Positions 49,747 through 61,553 of a stretch of DNA of 64,000 nucleotides are shown one piece after another. The position numbers and the translations under genes are program-made. Numbering within the stretch: position 1 is the first letter of the stretch; the number at the start of each line of letters is the position of its first letter. This DNA comes from Chrysopogon serrulatus. Its lineage: Eukaryota > Streptophyta > Magnoliopsida > Poales > Poaceae. The notes under the pieces are model-generated. The model was not told the origin of the DNA, did not search any database, and saw nothing but the letters and a program-made list of their open reading frames with translations. Location of the stretch: positions 620,001 through 684,000 of the forward strand of contig JADLZL010003574.1 in assembly GCA_015844335.1 (NCBI GenBank). The letters run 5' to 3'.

Positions 49747-52700
49747 TCATATGGTGAGGATTGGCGGACGGCTGGCAGAGCTGCTCCCGAAAACCCATGC
49801 CTTGGTGTCTGGGAAGAAGGCGACGGTTTCTAGGAGCTCGCCGCTGTTGCTAACACCGACAGGATAGGCCATGAGGTGGCCCGGGAGGTTGCCCTGGAAC
49901 GTGTCACTCGCGTACATGTCCCAGTGCTGCTGTGCGACGTAGTTCAGTCGGCTCATGCAGCCAGAAGTCTCTGGGTTGAGGAGCGCGTCGCCGGCTGCTT
50001 GAGCCGCCGCGTGGCCCAGGTGCTCCCGCCACAGCGCGAGACGGAATTGGTGGACCTGCCCTCTGGCCCACTTGTTCAAGGTAACATGGTAATAACCGGG
50101 GTTCGCCTGGTTATAATCGGAGTAGCCGTATCTCCTCTCCGAGTACTCCGTAACCAGGTGCTGCGGCTGGTAGGCGCCCACCGCAATCTCCGAGTCCCTG
50201 CTGCCGTCCATGGAGCGCTGGTTGATGTTCGCGGATCCCACGATGATGTACTCGTCGTCAACTGCAAAACAAATAAACAGCGGTGACCGATTAACTTGTA
50301 GTTTCATATATGTATGTATGTATGTATGTATATGTATGCGGTATGCCGTTGAATTAATTGTACGTACGTACCTATCATTGTATTGGCATGCACGTTGATC
50401 TTGAAACGCCTGGCCTGTTGCGCTCTCATGTAGTTGCTGTCGAGCTCGGGCCGCTCCTGGGGTGCGTACTCGCCAGGGCTGTAGGCCTCGCGATTGCCGA
50501 GGCAGAAGAAGCTGAGGTACTCCCTAGGGTTGTGGCCCTGCATGCCTTGGGCTTGCATCGCCAGCGCGACATCCCTGTACATCATCTCCATGGTCCGGCG
50601 CTGCCAGTCCAGGATGGACTGCGTGGGAGCGCTCTCCGGTTCGCCCTCGGGCCACATAGGCAGCACCACGTAAACCCTGAAAGAGTCGCCGGCCCTGATC
50701 TTGCTAGCGATCTTGAGCGACAGCTCTTTGGGGATGAGATGAATCGCGTCGGCGTTCTCCGTCGCCTCCGCCGACGCCGACGCCGAGGAAACATCATCTT
50801 GCGGGAGCCACCAGTGGCTGCTCCCCAGGAAGTACTGGCTCTCAATATAGATGAAGAACTTGGCGCGGCGGATTGCGTGGATGTACGCGTCCTGGATGCT
50901 GCGCTCGACGACAGCGCCCTCCTCCGCCCCAGTGACGAGCCCGCACCGCGCGGCTTCTTCTGGGGCCTCCGGGAACCCGGCGACTGCGCTGCTATCAATG
51001 GATCGGAACACCTGCACGTTCCACCCCTCGGCGCTCCGATCAGCAGCCGATTCCTCGCGCACGGTGGACGACCTCCTCGGAAGCTCGACGAGCAGGCTGT
51101 CGCCGCCACCCTGCTTCCGCCACCTCTGCTCGAAGTTGTCGAGCACGTCCCTTGCTGCAGGGCCCTCGACACGGCAGTGGATGTCGTGCCACGGCTCCCT
51201 CGGCCCGCCCTTGAGGACGGATGCGCCGGGGAGGCTAGGCTGGTGGAAGTCGTCCCGGTGCACGGTTCCGAGCGTTCGGAACAGCGGGTGCTCCGGAGTG
51301 TCATACCTGCCACCGCAGAGGTCGAGGCCACCGAGGAAGCCCACGAGGCCACGGGGGCTGTCCACGACCACTGCCTTCTGCTGGTGTGCGAACACGGCGT
51401 TCCCTCGGGGGCACAGGAGGTAGTGGACACCTGTGCCCCGGAAGTAGACCGCCGTGGTGCCCTCGCCGACGGCGGCGCCGTGCGTGGACGCTAACACCAG
51501 CACAGCGACGTGCTCACCTGCCTTCTTCTTGAGCAGCTGGCCAAGCGTCTGCGCCGGCCTCCTCGGGTCACGCACTAGCGCGACATCGGCGTCGATGGAC
51601 CACCCGGCGATGTAGACAAGCCTCCGAGCGTTGGCAATGGCGTCAAAGACATCCTCCCAACACCTGCTACCAGCTGGTGGGACGACGGCGGTGCCGGAAA
51701 GTTGCGTCGCGGAGGCGTGAGCGTCCTGGTAAAGCGTCACACTGCAGCCACGGTGCTGCCCGTAGAAGGTGCGTGGTACCCCCAGGTACGGCACCGGCGG
51801 CCGACCGATGCCCTTGTCCCACCTCGACTCCGGGTCGGCCGATACGTCGGTGAACCGGACCTGTACGTGCACACTGTCCAGGCCATCGAGTGGTCTCCTC
51901 TTCGTGTCGCAAACGGGGAGCCATCGGTCCACCTGCTTGCCTCCGACGATGTCCTCGACGGGCAGGTAGGAGTGGCCAACAACGATCGCATCGACTGGGG
52001 CCGGGGATGCAGCTGGATCATCGGCTCTACTAGCCATGACGAAGGTGAACACGACCTCGATGGCGCTGTGCGCACAGTAGATGTGTAACGGCTCCTTCCA
52101 CTGCGGCTGCGGGTCATTCATCGCGGCGTCGATTGCGCGCGTCCGACCGACGCATACCTTGTCCATGCCAATGGTCGCGTAGAGGAGGCTGCTGCTGGCG
52201 CCATGCTGGTGGCCTAGGTCTGTGGCCTTCTCGAATCTCTGCGAGCACATACAATTGTATATATATAGGCATTCATTTGGACTGCTGCAACATTTAATTT
52301 GGAATGCCTTTGTTGTGATTTTTGTAGTTTAACCCTTTTTAAAAAGATATTTTAATTTTAATGTTAACCCTATGAACTTTTTTTTTATTTCTAACTCCTT
52401 TGGCAGCGTCAATGCTTATGGTGCGGCGGGAAGACACTCCTGCGTGGCCGTGCCACATGTATTGGCACCACAGACCTGCCCCACCGGTGACCCATGGCCT
52501 AGCCCACTAGATGCAGCGTGGGCACGCACTTTCACGCCGGCGCTTGTGACGCGACTAGCTTGCTGTGTCATTGCACTTTTTTTTTGACAAAGGTAAAACC
52601 CGGCTTTTATAGAAAGCAATGTCTGGATCTGTGTCATTGCACTGGCGCGGCAGGGGTGACATACAGACCTGCACCCCCCTCTCTTTTATTCTTCATCCAC

Positions 52701-55700
52701 ACGAGCCCGACCTCCGGCGCCCACGCTAGCCGTCCTCTGTGTCATAAACAAATCTGGCCGTTTTGGCTTGGATTCGCCATGGAAGTCGCCCCCCATCAAA
52801 CTTGGAATGTATTCCCCAAGCTATTAGCTCTTCCTCGGTGGATTTCTTGGTATATTGGTTTGGTGGAGACCTAGATTTGGAATTAATTTTGAAATGCTCC
52901 TTCCATTCTAAATTATATGTTGTTTTGGCTTTTCTAGATACATACATTTTTCTATGTACTTAGATATACAGTATGTCTAAATACATAGTAAAAAGCTATA
53001 TGCCTAGAAAAGTTAGAATGACTTATAATTAGAATGGAGGGAGTATAAATAAATGTTATTTAATCTTGTTGATCCGGCCAGCGTAGTGTATGTTTTGCGC
53101 ACGATTTTGACGTGGTAAATTTGTTGCATATGCTATGATTTTAAAAAAAAACAGATCACCATATGGTAGGTGTAGGTAGTAATAATGCTACAATTTTTGT
53201 TTTGTTTATAATGGAAATGATGCATTGTTTGGTAACGGTTGATTTAGGGTGTATAGTTGCACGTATATGCTACATATACATTGAGTTAGCTATACTAAAT
53301 ATTTTTGTATTTGAAGGTATTGAAGGAGGCTCAATGACGCTTAGGCTCACTAAAGATCGCCTTGCCTATCCCATAGATGTTGTGTGGATGCCCCTGTTGC
53401 TCCCGCGTTCCCCGTACTGATATGTGACTGTGGCCTTCCAGCTGCGGTGAAAGAATCTAGGCATCTTGACACGGCCAGTCGAGCTTTCTACGCATGCTGT
53501 ATAAAGCGAGTTTCTATGGGACACCGAAGAATAGAGCCATGCTAGTTTTTTCAGTGGATTGATGGACCAGAAAAGTTTCGACCCAAGAATTCGGCTCTTC
53601 CTATATCGCCGGTCTAAGTTATCTAAACCATACCGTGAGTTCAAGCGTTAGGTACCTCCCCTGCCAAACCCACCAGAAATGTCAGAGGGGGAGAAGATGG
53701 ATGCTATTGCTAGATGTGTTGCTACCCTATATTATGCCACTGTGAAGTTCGTGTGGAGCTGCAGAGGCCTAATCTGGGAGTGGAGAAATTTACTCCTTTC
53801 TTTTGGTGCTCTCTAAGGGCAAATGTAAGTTCTGTAAGATCTCCATAGAATGTTTGCTCAATCCATTTAGTAAAGTGTTGGTGTTTAATGTGTGAATTGC
53901 ATGTTGGATGGCAGTTGTGTGACTTTTAGGAGTACATATATGATCCCAATTTGTATTGGCCTTCTACTGAGGAAGTGGATGAGTTCATAAGTGGAAAAAG
54001 GATATTGCCATGAGAGAGTAATCCTTGGCCTACTTTCAAGTGTGGGATATTGGCTCGTGAAGGGGTGGTGCCATCAGAGCTTGGTTATGGGCACTATTGT
54101 GGCAACTTCACGGTGATTTCTGGGTGGGTAACCGAATGGCTTTAGTTGAGATTGAATCACATCGTATTTCACCAATTCTGACTCATTCAGTGGATTCTGC
54201 AAGATGGACTGACGTGTGATTGGGAGATCTTTAGTGGTTAGGTGAGTTCTTGGGAGACCTTAGGGTTACTAATGAACCTTGCAGGAAGTAAATGAAAACT
54301 GAGGAGAGGAAGATGAGATAAGACAGGAGTATATGTTGCTCATTCAATCCATTGAGACTATGTAAAGGTGCAAGAAGACATGTGGCATGAGCGTGGAAAA
54401 CCCACAGTCAGAGCTGTTTGAGTATTGGATGAGGAATAGAGATAGGTATGCAGCATACATGGATATAGGAAAATAACTATACAGTACATGGGAGTACCAT
54501 ATCATACAATTGGAATATAAAAAAGAGAGACAAAGTGAAGAGCCTCAGATAGAGGCAATGAAGGCTTCGTTGGTGAATTACATATACCTCATGGTTAGTA
54601 GTAACCTGGTTTGGTTGTAAATTTGTGGTAATTTACAGTTCATGAGGATTGCTATAAATTTAACATCTTAATGTTTTTTAAGTCAATTTTTACCATTTCA
54701 ATTGCACCCCTTTCATCTCCCTACTCATCCTCATCTATCTCCTCAGCCTCTTCTTCCTCCTCTTCCTCATCCATACTATCTCCTTCACTATCTTCTTCCT
54801 CCAAGCCTAGAGAAATATCATCATATTTCATGTTGGTCTACTCCTCCTCATCAAATGTGCTGGCATCAAAGTCATTGTTCACCAAGTCCATATTATAAGA
54901 CCATCCCTCTCTGCCCATCCCCTCACCTGACAATATAGGGGACAAAACTGGTTCAAAAGCTAGGGGCTCCTCCAGCATGTCTGACTCTTGAGTTAGGTTC
55001 TCAACGGGCTCAACTGCCTCCTCCTCTGTCATTTCAACAACTCCCAAGTTATGAGTTGTTTCTATAGACCTATGCCTATAGCCCATGTCTACCACCACCT
55101 CCAAACAAATTCACATTTGCGCCTTTCACAACCTCCTTGTACAATGTGCCTCCTATGACAACTTCATCAGCACATAATATTCTATCTCCCATTCTCCTTT
55201 CAAAAGTCAAATTGTCCTTGCAATGTGACTTCACAAAAAAAAACTTATCCCATCCATGGCAAACAATATTAATATCACTAAGGCTAGGCCAACTAGCAAA
55301 TAATTCCACTTCTTCATTCATATTCTCAAACTCTCCATTTTCTTTGACCCTTCCTCCGTAAGACTTACACACTAAACAGTCCATCTGTACTTGTATTGCA
55401 TCACATTTTCAAATACATCCCTAGCCATAGGTCAGGAACATCATCAACATGGAAACTTGCACTGAGCAAATACGGAATCGACAGGGCTATATCTTTCTTG
55501 AGCTAGTGGGAGTGTTTTTTTCACCGGATTTTCGCTCAAAATTGCTAGGCTGCAGTCGGCGGTAGCAGATGGGGGCTCTGCTCTGTGCCTTGGTGGAAGT
55601 GAGAAGTGGGAAGCGAGAGAGGGGGGGAGGGAGGGAGGGAGGGGGGGGGGGAGAGAGAGAGAAGGAGGATGCTGTGTGTGGGACTTGAAAGTCATGCCCG

Positions 55701-58302
55701 CTGCACTAGGCAAGGTGACGCGGCAAGGTAGACCCCATGCCATGACCACGCCAGCAGGAGAGGCTGCGTGGTAGGTACGCCGTGCCAGTACATGAAGTGC
55801 GGCAGTGTCTTCCTGCTGCGCCACCCGCGTTGGTGTTGCCAAAAGGATTAGAAATAAAAAATTTCACATGGGTTAATATTAAAATACTACCTCCGGTTTG
55901 GCATAGCCTAACGTGACAGTTTCCTAAACTATACTTTGACCATTCATTTATGTTATATTGTATCGTGTATGATTATAAACTTATGATTATTGGATAATCG
56001 ATTAGGTTACAAATCCAATAGTATCAAGTTTGTATTACACAAGTTAAAAAATATTAGCCAAATTATTAGTCAAAGTTTATAAAGTTTGACTGTTGACATG
56101 CATGACATGCCTTAGAAAATGGACCGGAGGGAGTATCTTTTAAGAAAGGATTAAAATTAAAATGGATCACTATGATTTGTATGGCAAGAATGATCAAGAA
56201 TGGACAAGTGCATATATACGTGTGCATAACGGAGGTCAGAGTGTAATCAAACCTGGCAGTAGTAGATCGGGGACAGCTTCTTAATCCATGTCAGGAACTT
56301 TCTCCTCGACAAATTCTGGCTCTGGCACAATACAAGTTCAGTTTTTCCCATCAAATTGCATGGCATGGTTTATGCTTTCCCTAGTGACCAATAAATTTTG
56401 TTTTGGGTATTAAATACATGGTATCAACTAATGAAAATGTTCTATATCAAATTCTTTTTAAATAGTTAGATCAGTATATATTTGCCAGCTGGGAAAGAAC
56501 TTTGTAATATTATAATTTACTAGTACTCCCTCCATCCCAAATTATAAGACGTTTGACTTTTTTGGCACCAAGTTTGACCACTTGTTTTATTCAAAAATTT
56601 TTGCAAAATATCACTTCTTTTGCCGTGACTTGCTTTATTAATATAAGTTCTTCAAAATAACTGAAATTTGACTATTTTTGTGCAAATTTTTTGAATAAGA
56701 CGAGTGGTCAAAGTTAGAGTAAAAAAAGTCAAACGTCTTATAATTTGGGATGGAGGGAGTACTTTACAATATTATAATTTATTAGGTATTTTAGATATCC
56801 TTCATAATAACAGGGTGTTAAAGTCGTTAGAGTTTAAGAGAACAGTTCAATGTAAAAAATGGCGCATATGCTTTTACGAAGAGTAAATACCCATCGCTGT
56901 TGCTTGCTACATGCCCAATTAAAGTTAATTACCGTATAGGTTACATCTATGTAGTCATGGAGGCACATGCTCTAATAATTAACTTAGAGCAACTTCACTA
57001 GATTGAGAAAACACATCTTCTTTTCCTATGTTCTTGTAAAAAGGAGATTGAGGAGTAGATCTCTTTTTTCAATCCCCCTTTTCCTAATTTTTTTTTTCTT
57101 AATGTAGAAAACCTTAGGAGGGCATTCAAGTCAGCACAGCCTAGGTACTTTTAATGATTTAATACATATAGAAGCAAAGATGCCAGGAAGAGATTCCACT
57201 ACCCGTAAAGCATATGCCTTCGGTGTTCGGTTCCAAGCCGACATCAATTTAGAGCAAATGTCTTTGTTATTTTTATTAGACCACATGCTAATAATGTACA
57301 TAAGACCCTGTTTAAACTAAATACAAGTTTATGTGAGTATTTAGAGTTTCTCTTAGATTTATGTGTTCATTCCATCTGTAGAAAATAATCTGCATAGCAC
57401 ATTAATAAATATTCTTAGAAAATATACTATTCCAAAAATCCAAAAAGTTTAAAGCAGCAATTAGACACTTGTAGTCTTTATAGAGAATGATTTAGAATTT
57501 TGGAGCAGTGTCGTCGAACTGTTAGAAAATCTATAATCCAGTAAAATAGAAAATTTCTATGAGTTGAAAATCGGTAATGATGAGGAGTTTATTAGCGTCC
57601 TTTCAGCCTTGTTCAGTTTGGTGAGGATTTGAGTAGATTAAGGTCTCGTTCGGTATTGTCGGAATGGACGAGTAATGATTTTTGACCGGACCATTTCTTC
57701 ACTAATTTTTATAACACCAGAACTTTTCCAGGCGGGGGAATCGTCCGTTCCGGAGTTAACGAACGGAGCCTAAAGGGGATTCAATCTCCTACAAGTCAAA
57801 TCCCTGGCCCCTCAATCCTTTTTGATCAATCCCCTTGGGGTGGGAATTAATCGAACAAGGCCTTCATAGTTTCAGGGCCATTACTAGAGGTTGGGGCCTA
57901 GAACTTACACTGATAGTGTTAACAATGTCTGTTTTTGGTGAACCAGCACTGATAGACCCGCACATATAATTGCAGTTTTGTGGTAGCATGCATAGACATT
58001 CTTTGGTTAGGGAATGCTGTGAACTTAGTGAAGGTGGGGGATCTAATTCCGTGATACAGAAAAAGGTAGATGGATGTTTTATAATGCCAAATGAGAGAGA
58101 AGCTAAGGTACATGAACACAAAAGCATGAGCGGCCAGGAAGAGCAGGGAGATCAGAACTGCGACCTTGCTAGCAGCGGGTTTGGGATGCGCGTCGGACGT
58201 CACTGACAGCTTGGCCTCCAGAATCTTGGCATCTATCACGCCGTGAAGCAACCTCTTCGCGCCAGCTGCTCCCCTCTTCGCGCCAGCTGCTCCCTGGTCC
58301 AT
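49747..58302 (-). CDS. Phospholipase D, alpha-type (C2-PLD), both HKD motifs altered
   Basis: The PLD family cleaves phosphatidylcholine to phosphatidic acid. Exons: 58165-58302, 56253-56315, 50372-52238, 49747-50261; phases agree and the sum is 2583 nt (860 residues). The N-terminal C2 domain spans exons 1-3 (RLLHGVIDAKILEA; VGRTRAI; WKEPLHIYCAH). The PLD core keeps TLYQDAH, CWEDVFDAI, GGLDLCGGRYD, GGPREPWHDIH, RSIQDAYIHAIRRA, SQYFLGSS, WPEGEPES and NINQRSMDG. In HKD1 the expected His is Gln353 (AHQQKAVVVD); in HKD2 the expected Lys is Asn686 (HANTMIVD). His and Lys are required in this family, so activity is doubtful although the frame is intact. Exon 2 is only 63 nt. Introns of 1.8 and 4.0 kb are filled with transposons. 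GAAGAKR at the N-terminus is duplicated. Confidence 0.88.
52900..53042. mobile_element. Stowaway-like MITE in PLD intron 2
   Basis: Ends TCCTTCCATTCTAAATTATA and, inverted, CTCCCTCCATTCTAATTATA. The GGCTTTTCTAGATACATA inner motif is shared with the 13.9-kb copies. TA follows the right end. Confidence 0.7.
53345..54600 (+). mobile_element. Degenerate transposon-related ORF (GRF-zinc-finger-like), in PLD intron 2
   Basis: Frame pieces read VCDCGLPAAVKESRHLDTASRAFYACC, then FFQWIDGPEKFDPRIRLF and YREFKR, with a further Cys-rich module (HRCKCG-like trace near 54030) and a late coiled-coil-like stretch. The C-x-C-G...R.FY.C...FFQWID arrangement is that of GRF-type zinc fingers common in grass repeat-borne proteins. 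Stops and shifts break it. The parent transposon class is not certain. Confidence 0.5.
54690..55400 (-). mobile_element. Second degenerate repeat ORF, acidic, antisense to the previous
   Basis: Minus-strand frames encode MDCLVCKSYGGRVKENGEF, then VELFASWPSLSDIN and an acidic Asp/Glu-rich end (EEEDSEGDSMDEEEEEE). Similar acidic segments occur in Mutator-type element proteins of grasses; that assignment is tentative. The frame is interrupted. Confidence 0.35.
55618..55665. repeat. G-run / GGGA repeat in PLD intron 2
   Basis: Successive G3-G10 tracts separated by single A, then (GA)n, on the plus strand; capable in principle of G-quadruplex formation. On the transcribed PLD pre-mRNA it reads as C-runs. 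Confidence 0.85.
55890..56132. mobile_element. MITE, about 243 bp, in PLD intron 2
   Basis: Ends CTACCTCCGGTTTGGCATAG and, inverted, CTCCCTCCGGTCCATTTTCT. TA lies at both flanks (ATA/TA). Confidence 0.6.
56526..56759. mobile_element. Stowaway-like MITE, 234 bp, with TA duplication, PLD intron 1
   Basis: Ends CTCCCTCCATCCCAAATTAT and its near-perfect inverse. TA at 56524-56525 and 56760-56761. The inverted arms extend through AAGACGTTTGACTTTTTT. Confidence 0.85.
57606..57862. mobile_element. Nested Tourist-like MITEs in PLD intron 1
   Basis: An outer element with ends GCCTTGTTCAGTTT and, inverted, GGCCTTGTTCGATT is split by an inner element at about 57642-57772 with ends GGTCTCGTTCGG and, inverted, GGCTCCGTTCGT. 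TAA flanks both sides of the inner element, the Tourist-type target. Confidence 0.65.
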
Positions 58303-58417
58303 TGCTCACTCACTTGTTGCGATTATTTCGCAATCTCTGGTGTTTACTTTTTAGGCTCGTGTGTGTATGTGTCCCCTTTGCAATTTCTACCTGGTCGAAC
58401 GCTGCCCTGGATGTGTG

Positions 58418-58427
58418 TATATATAGG
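58418..58427 (-). promoter_or_regulatory. TATA box of the PLD gene
   Basis: Minus-strand CCTATATATA lies about 120 bp upstream of the PLD ATG. The broken end of the duplicated F-box segment lies about 195 bp further upstream. Confidence 0.6.
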
Positions 58428-58621
58428 CGACGTAGGTGCAGTGATTTGGCAAGCATTCCTTCCTTCTTTGAAGCTCAGTTGATAAGAGAATTTTGCTCAC
58501 GCAGAGTTTTGCAGCAAAGGATAGGAAGGGGCAGAAGTAGAATCGCAGCAAGGGATACCGAGTCGCACAAGGGAAGCGAAGAATAGACAGCTCGGGGCCA
58601 ATGTGGCAGGGGCGGACACAG

Positions 58622-60082
58622 TAGAGGTGCGTGATGGAGGAACCAAATTAGTCCACTGAAGTCAGCAGACACAAACCATTTGCCAAGAACCAAAAGTCTT
58701 TAACTTGCGAAATGCAGGGCACCACTCCAAATCCCTGTTGAACACACACTAGGAAAACTGCAAGGGCATGAAGTCAAATAATGAAAACGCTGAAAAAGGA
58801 AAATTAAAATACAAGCCTAAATCATATCCTGGTTAATATGCAGATGAAAAAGGTCTAGACTTCATATCCTTTATAGAGATGCTAATCTAATCTATAAAAC
58901 ATCACTATGTTTCCTAAGCTGCATAAGCCATTCTGATTTCTGAAACTAACATGGCATATCAATTTACAAGGCATCTCATTTCTACCTCCTGCATGCTAGA
59001 GCGCGCCACACCCACCAAACCCAAAAGAAGATACTAAGCCCAACCTCCTACATGGTAGCCAAAAACACTAAACAAAGTGAGTTCTAAGTTTAGTATCTAA
59101 ACTTGGCCCCCTCTAGAATTATCACCAATCTCCTCCGAAACTGGAGCTATGTATGTCAACACAATTCCAAAACTGAATACCAGGAAGGCAGCTGTGAGCA
59201 TACCAGATCAGGGTAAGCTGACAATTCCAAGTCTCTAGCTTCTGTCAAGCCTTCGAGAAACACGCAGTCGTAATCATCAGGACCGTAATAGTAATAACAA
59301 CCATCACAGGAAGCATCTCCACAATCATCCAAGAGACCATTGTCACATCGATCGTCATAGAAGTGATCGAATCGAACTTTTGCAATTTCTAAATGTGGCA
59401 TACTTTCAAGCATTGGAACCCTTTCGGCATTGGTAATGAAATCAAATGAAACGAGGCTCGGGAAAGACATCCCAGTGCGGTAGTTGGTATAAAAAAGGGA
59501 GTATTTGATCCTCAGATGTTTCAAGGATGGGGAATGCATTTCCACCGACCGAACATCGCAATCCTCCATCTTGAGATCCTCCAGCGCCGGGCAGCAGGAG
59601 AAATCAAGAACGCCGGCGTTGCCCTGGACACTCACAAGCTCCAGCCTCGTGAGGTGGTCGGAGGCGAGGTGCCGATCCTCCAGCACGAAGGGAAGCCGAG
59701 GCTTGATGGACACCTGGAACCGGAGCTCCCGGACCTGGCGCCGCAGCGCGCGGCGGATCCAGCTGTTGACGCGCCGCTCCATTCTGGGCACGTCATACGG
59801 GCCCAGATCTAGGTCGACATCGAGGTCGAAATCGCAGGAGTCCAGGGGGGCGCCCCCGCGGCGGGCGTTCAGCAGGCCGTCGACGAAGGGGCCGAACGTG
59901 TAGACGCCGCCGGCCCAGCCGGTGCAGCCGGCGAAGCGCAGGGCGGGCGCGGACCGCCAGTGGTGGCGCCAGCTCTGGGCGAGCACGCACGTGCGCACCG
60001 CGTCCTGCGCCGGCAGGAGGGAGAGGATGTGGTGGAAGACACCCTCCGGGAGGTCGCTGATGCGGTCCGGCCCGCTCGCCAT
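58622..60082 (-). pseudogene. Truncated second copy of the F-box/FBD gene
   Basis: Exon 1 (59204-60082, 293 codons) is nearly identical to that of the 44.5-47.05 kb gene, with an intact F-box and LRR part. Exon 2 begins normally at 58748 but has one extra base (AAGACTTTTGG instead of AAGACTTTGG, about 58690), giving an early stop. The homology ends abruptly at about 58622, before the exon 2 donor; the last two exons are missing. A shortened protein of about 322 residues (F-box plus partial LRR, no FBD) is the most that could be made. The duplicated block extends upstream to about 60515. Whether it is expressed cannot be told. Confidence 0.8.
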
Positions 60083-61553
60083 GGGCGGCGCTCCGTCGGA
60101 CAGGTGGCGGGCGTCGCCGGCGTCGCCGGCGGCGTTGGGTCGTGAGTGAACGGGGAGTGCCTACGCTGGGAAAAAAGGGTGAAACTGAAGAGAGTGCGTG
60201 CCTGTCACGTGCATAGAGTTCGGACACCATGATTTGTTCAACCACTCAATACATTTGGCAATGTATGTATTGAACTATTGATTATACTTCTTGTACCTAA
60301 AAATTATCAAAATAACTACTATATAATTTTGTTATCACACTATTTTTTCTGATTATTTTGATATAAAATTTTCTAGCACATGTGTCTTAGAGCTTGCAAA
60401 CTAACGTGCGCCGCTAGCCAAAGCAACGAACGTGGCATTAGTTGACGTAAGATACGATTGGCACATTGAAGCACTAGAGTGTGCAAGTCCCAAACAGACC
60501 AAATTACCGTCATTTAGCGAAAAGACGTATAAGCCAGTTTCGTCAGGCTTCGTCGAAATCGGTTACCCGACGAGGGTACGTACCGATCCTACGAGTGTGG
60601 GAACAAAACCAGAACTATCAAAAGATAACCAACACACTTACATAGGAAAAAAAACAACTAGTTTACGAGCAAACTAGCAAAGGGTGTCAAAATTGGCACA
60701 CCTTGTTGTTGATGTTTAACACCAGGTTGCGCAATTCCAATCTGACAAGGCAGCAATTTAATATAAACATACACGACGTAGAATGGTAGCATATGACAGA
60801 TATAGTCTTAGACCGACCTAAAACATTTGGGGTACATTTACATGAGCAAGAATCATCCAAATATCGATATGGGGAGGGTACACACTTGGGGTACATTTAC
60901 ATGAGCAAGAACAAGAATCATCCAAATATCGATATGGGGAGGGTACACATTTAGGGTGCATTTACATGAGCAAGAATCATCCAAATTTTACCTTGGTTTT
61001 TAACTACACACGAGCTGATAAAGAGGGGAGATGCTTCCTATAATTGGCTTGGCTCTACGCTGTCAAGTAGCTTTGGAGATAGGGTGATGCTTTCATTTTG
61101 ACAGGCTAAGGAGACATCATTTCACCACGAACATTTGTATTATTATTTACGACTTCAAACTTCAAAGTGTCATTTGCCTTGAACAGCACAAAGTTAGGTA
61201 CACATTTTCTCCTTTTCTATATAACTAACATATCTATCCTTATTCATTCATATCACTCAACATTATAATTTTACGAAAATACTCAAATATAATAAATAAG
61301 ATACTCGAATAAAAATAATGGGTCCAAAACACCTGATGACATGACAAAAGGAAAAAAATAATAATAATACTAAGGAGGGGAAAAAAGGAAAAGGAAGATG
61401 TATCCAGTGTGTTGGGCTCAGCGCGCTGTCCCACAGTTGGCCCTAAAACAAGGAGAAGGTGGCAGTTGCGTTGGGCCGCAGCCCATTACAATATAATTCC
61501 CGGACGCTCGACCTCGACAGAACCTGAGCTGCAGCAGCTACTTCATCCGTTTA
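60083..61553. other. Upstream part of the F-box duplication, then repeat DNA
   Basis: Up to about 60515 the sequence parallels 47054-47530. Then a tandem repeat (60827-60990) and AT-rich DNA. No further gene is seen before the U2 promoter. Confidence 0.4.
60827..60990. repeat. Tandem repeat, about 60-66-bp unit, 2.5 copies
   Basis: Units begin T(T/A)GGGT(A/G)CATTTACATGAG near 60827, 60886 and 60952, followed by AATCATCCAAAT and, in the first two, ATCGATATGGGGAGGG. The second unit has an AGAACA insertion. Confidence 0.85.

Noticed and set aside
50358..51494. A 378-codon plus-strand frame
   Set aside because: Antisense shadow of the PLD main exon; the minus strand carries all conserved PLD motifs.
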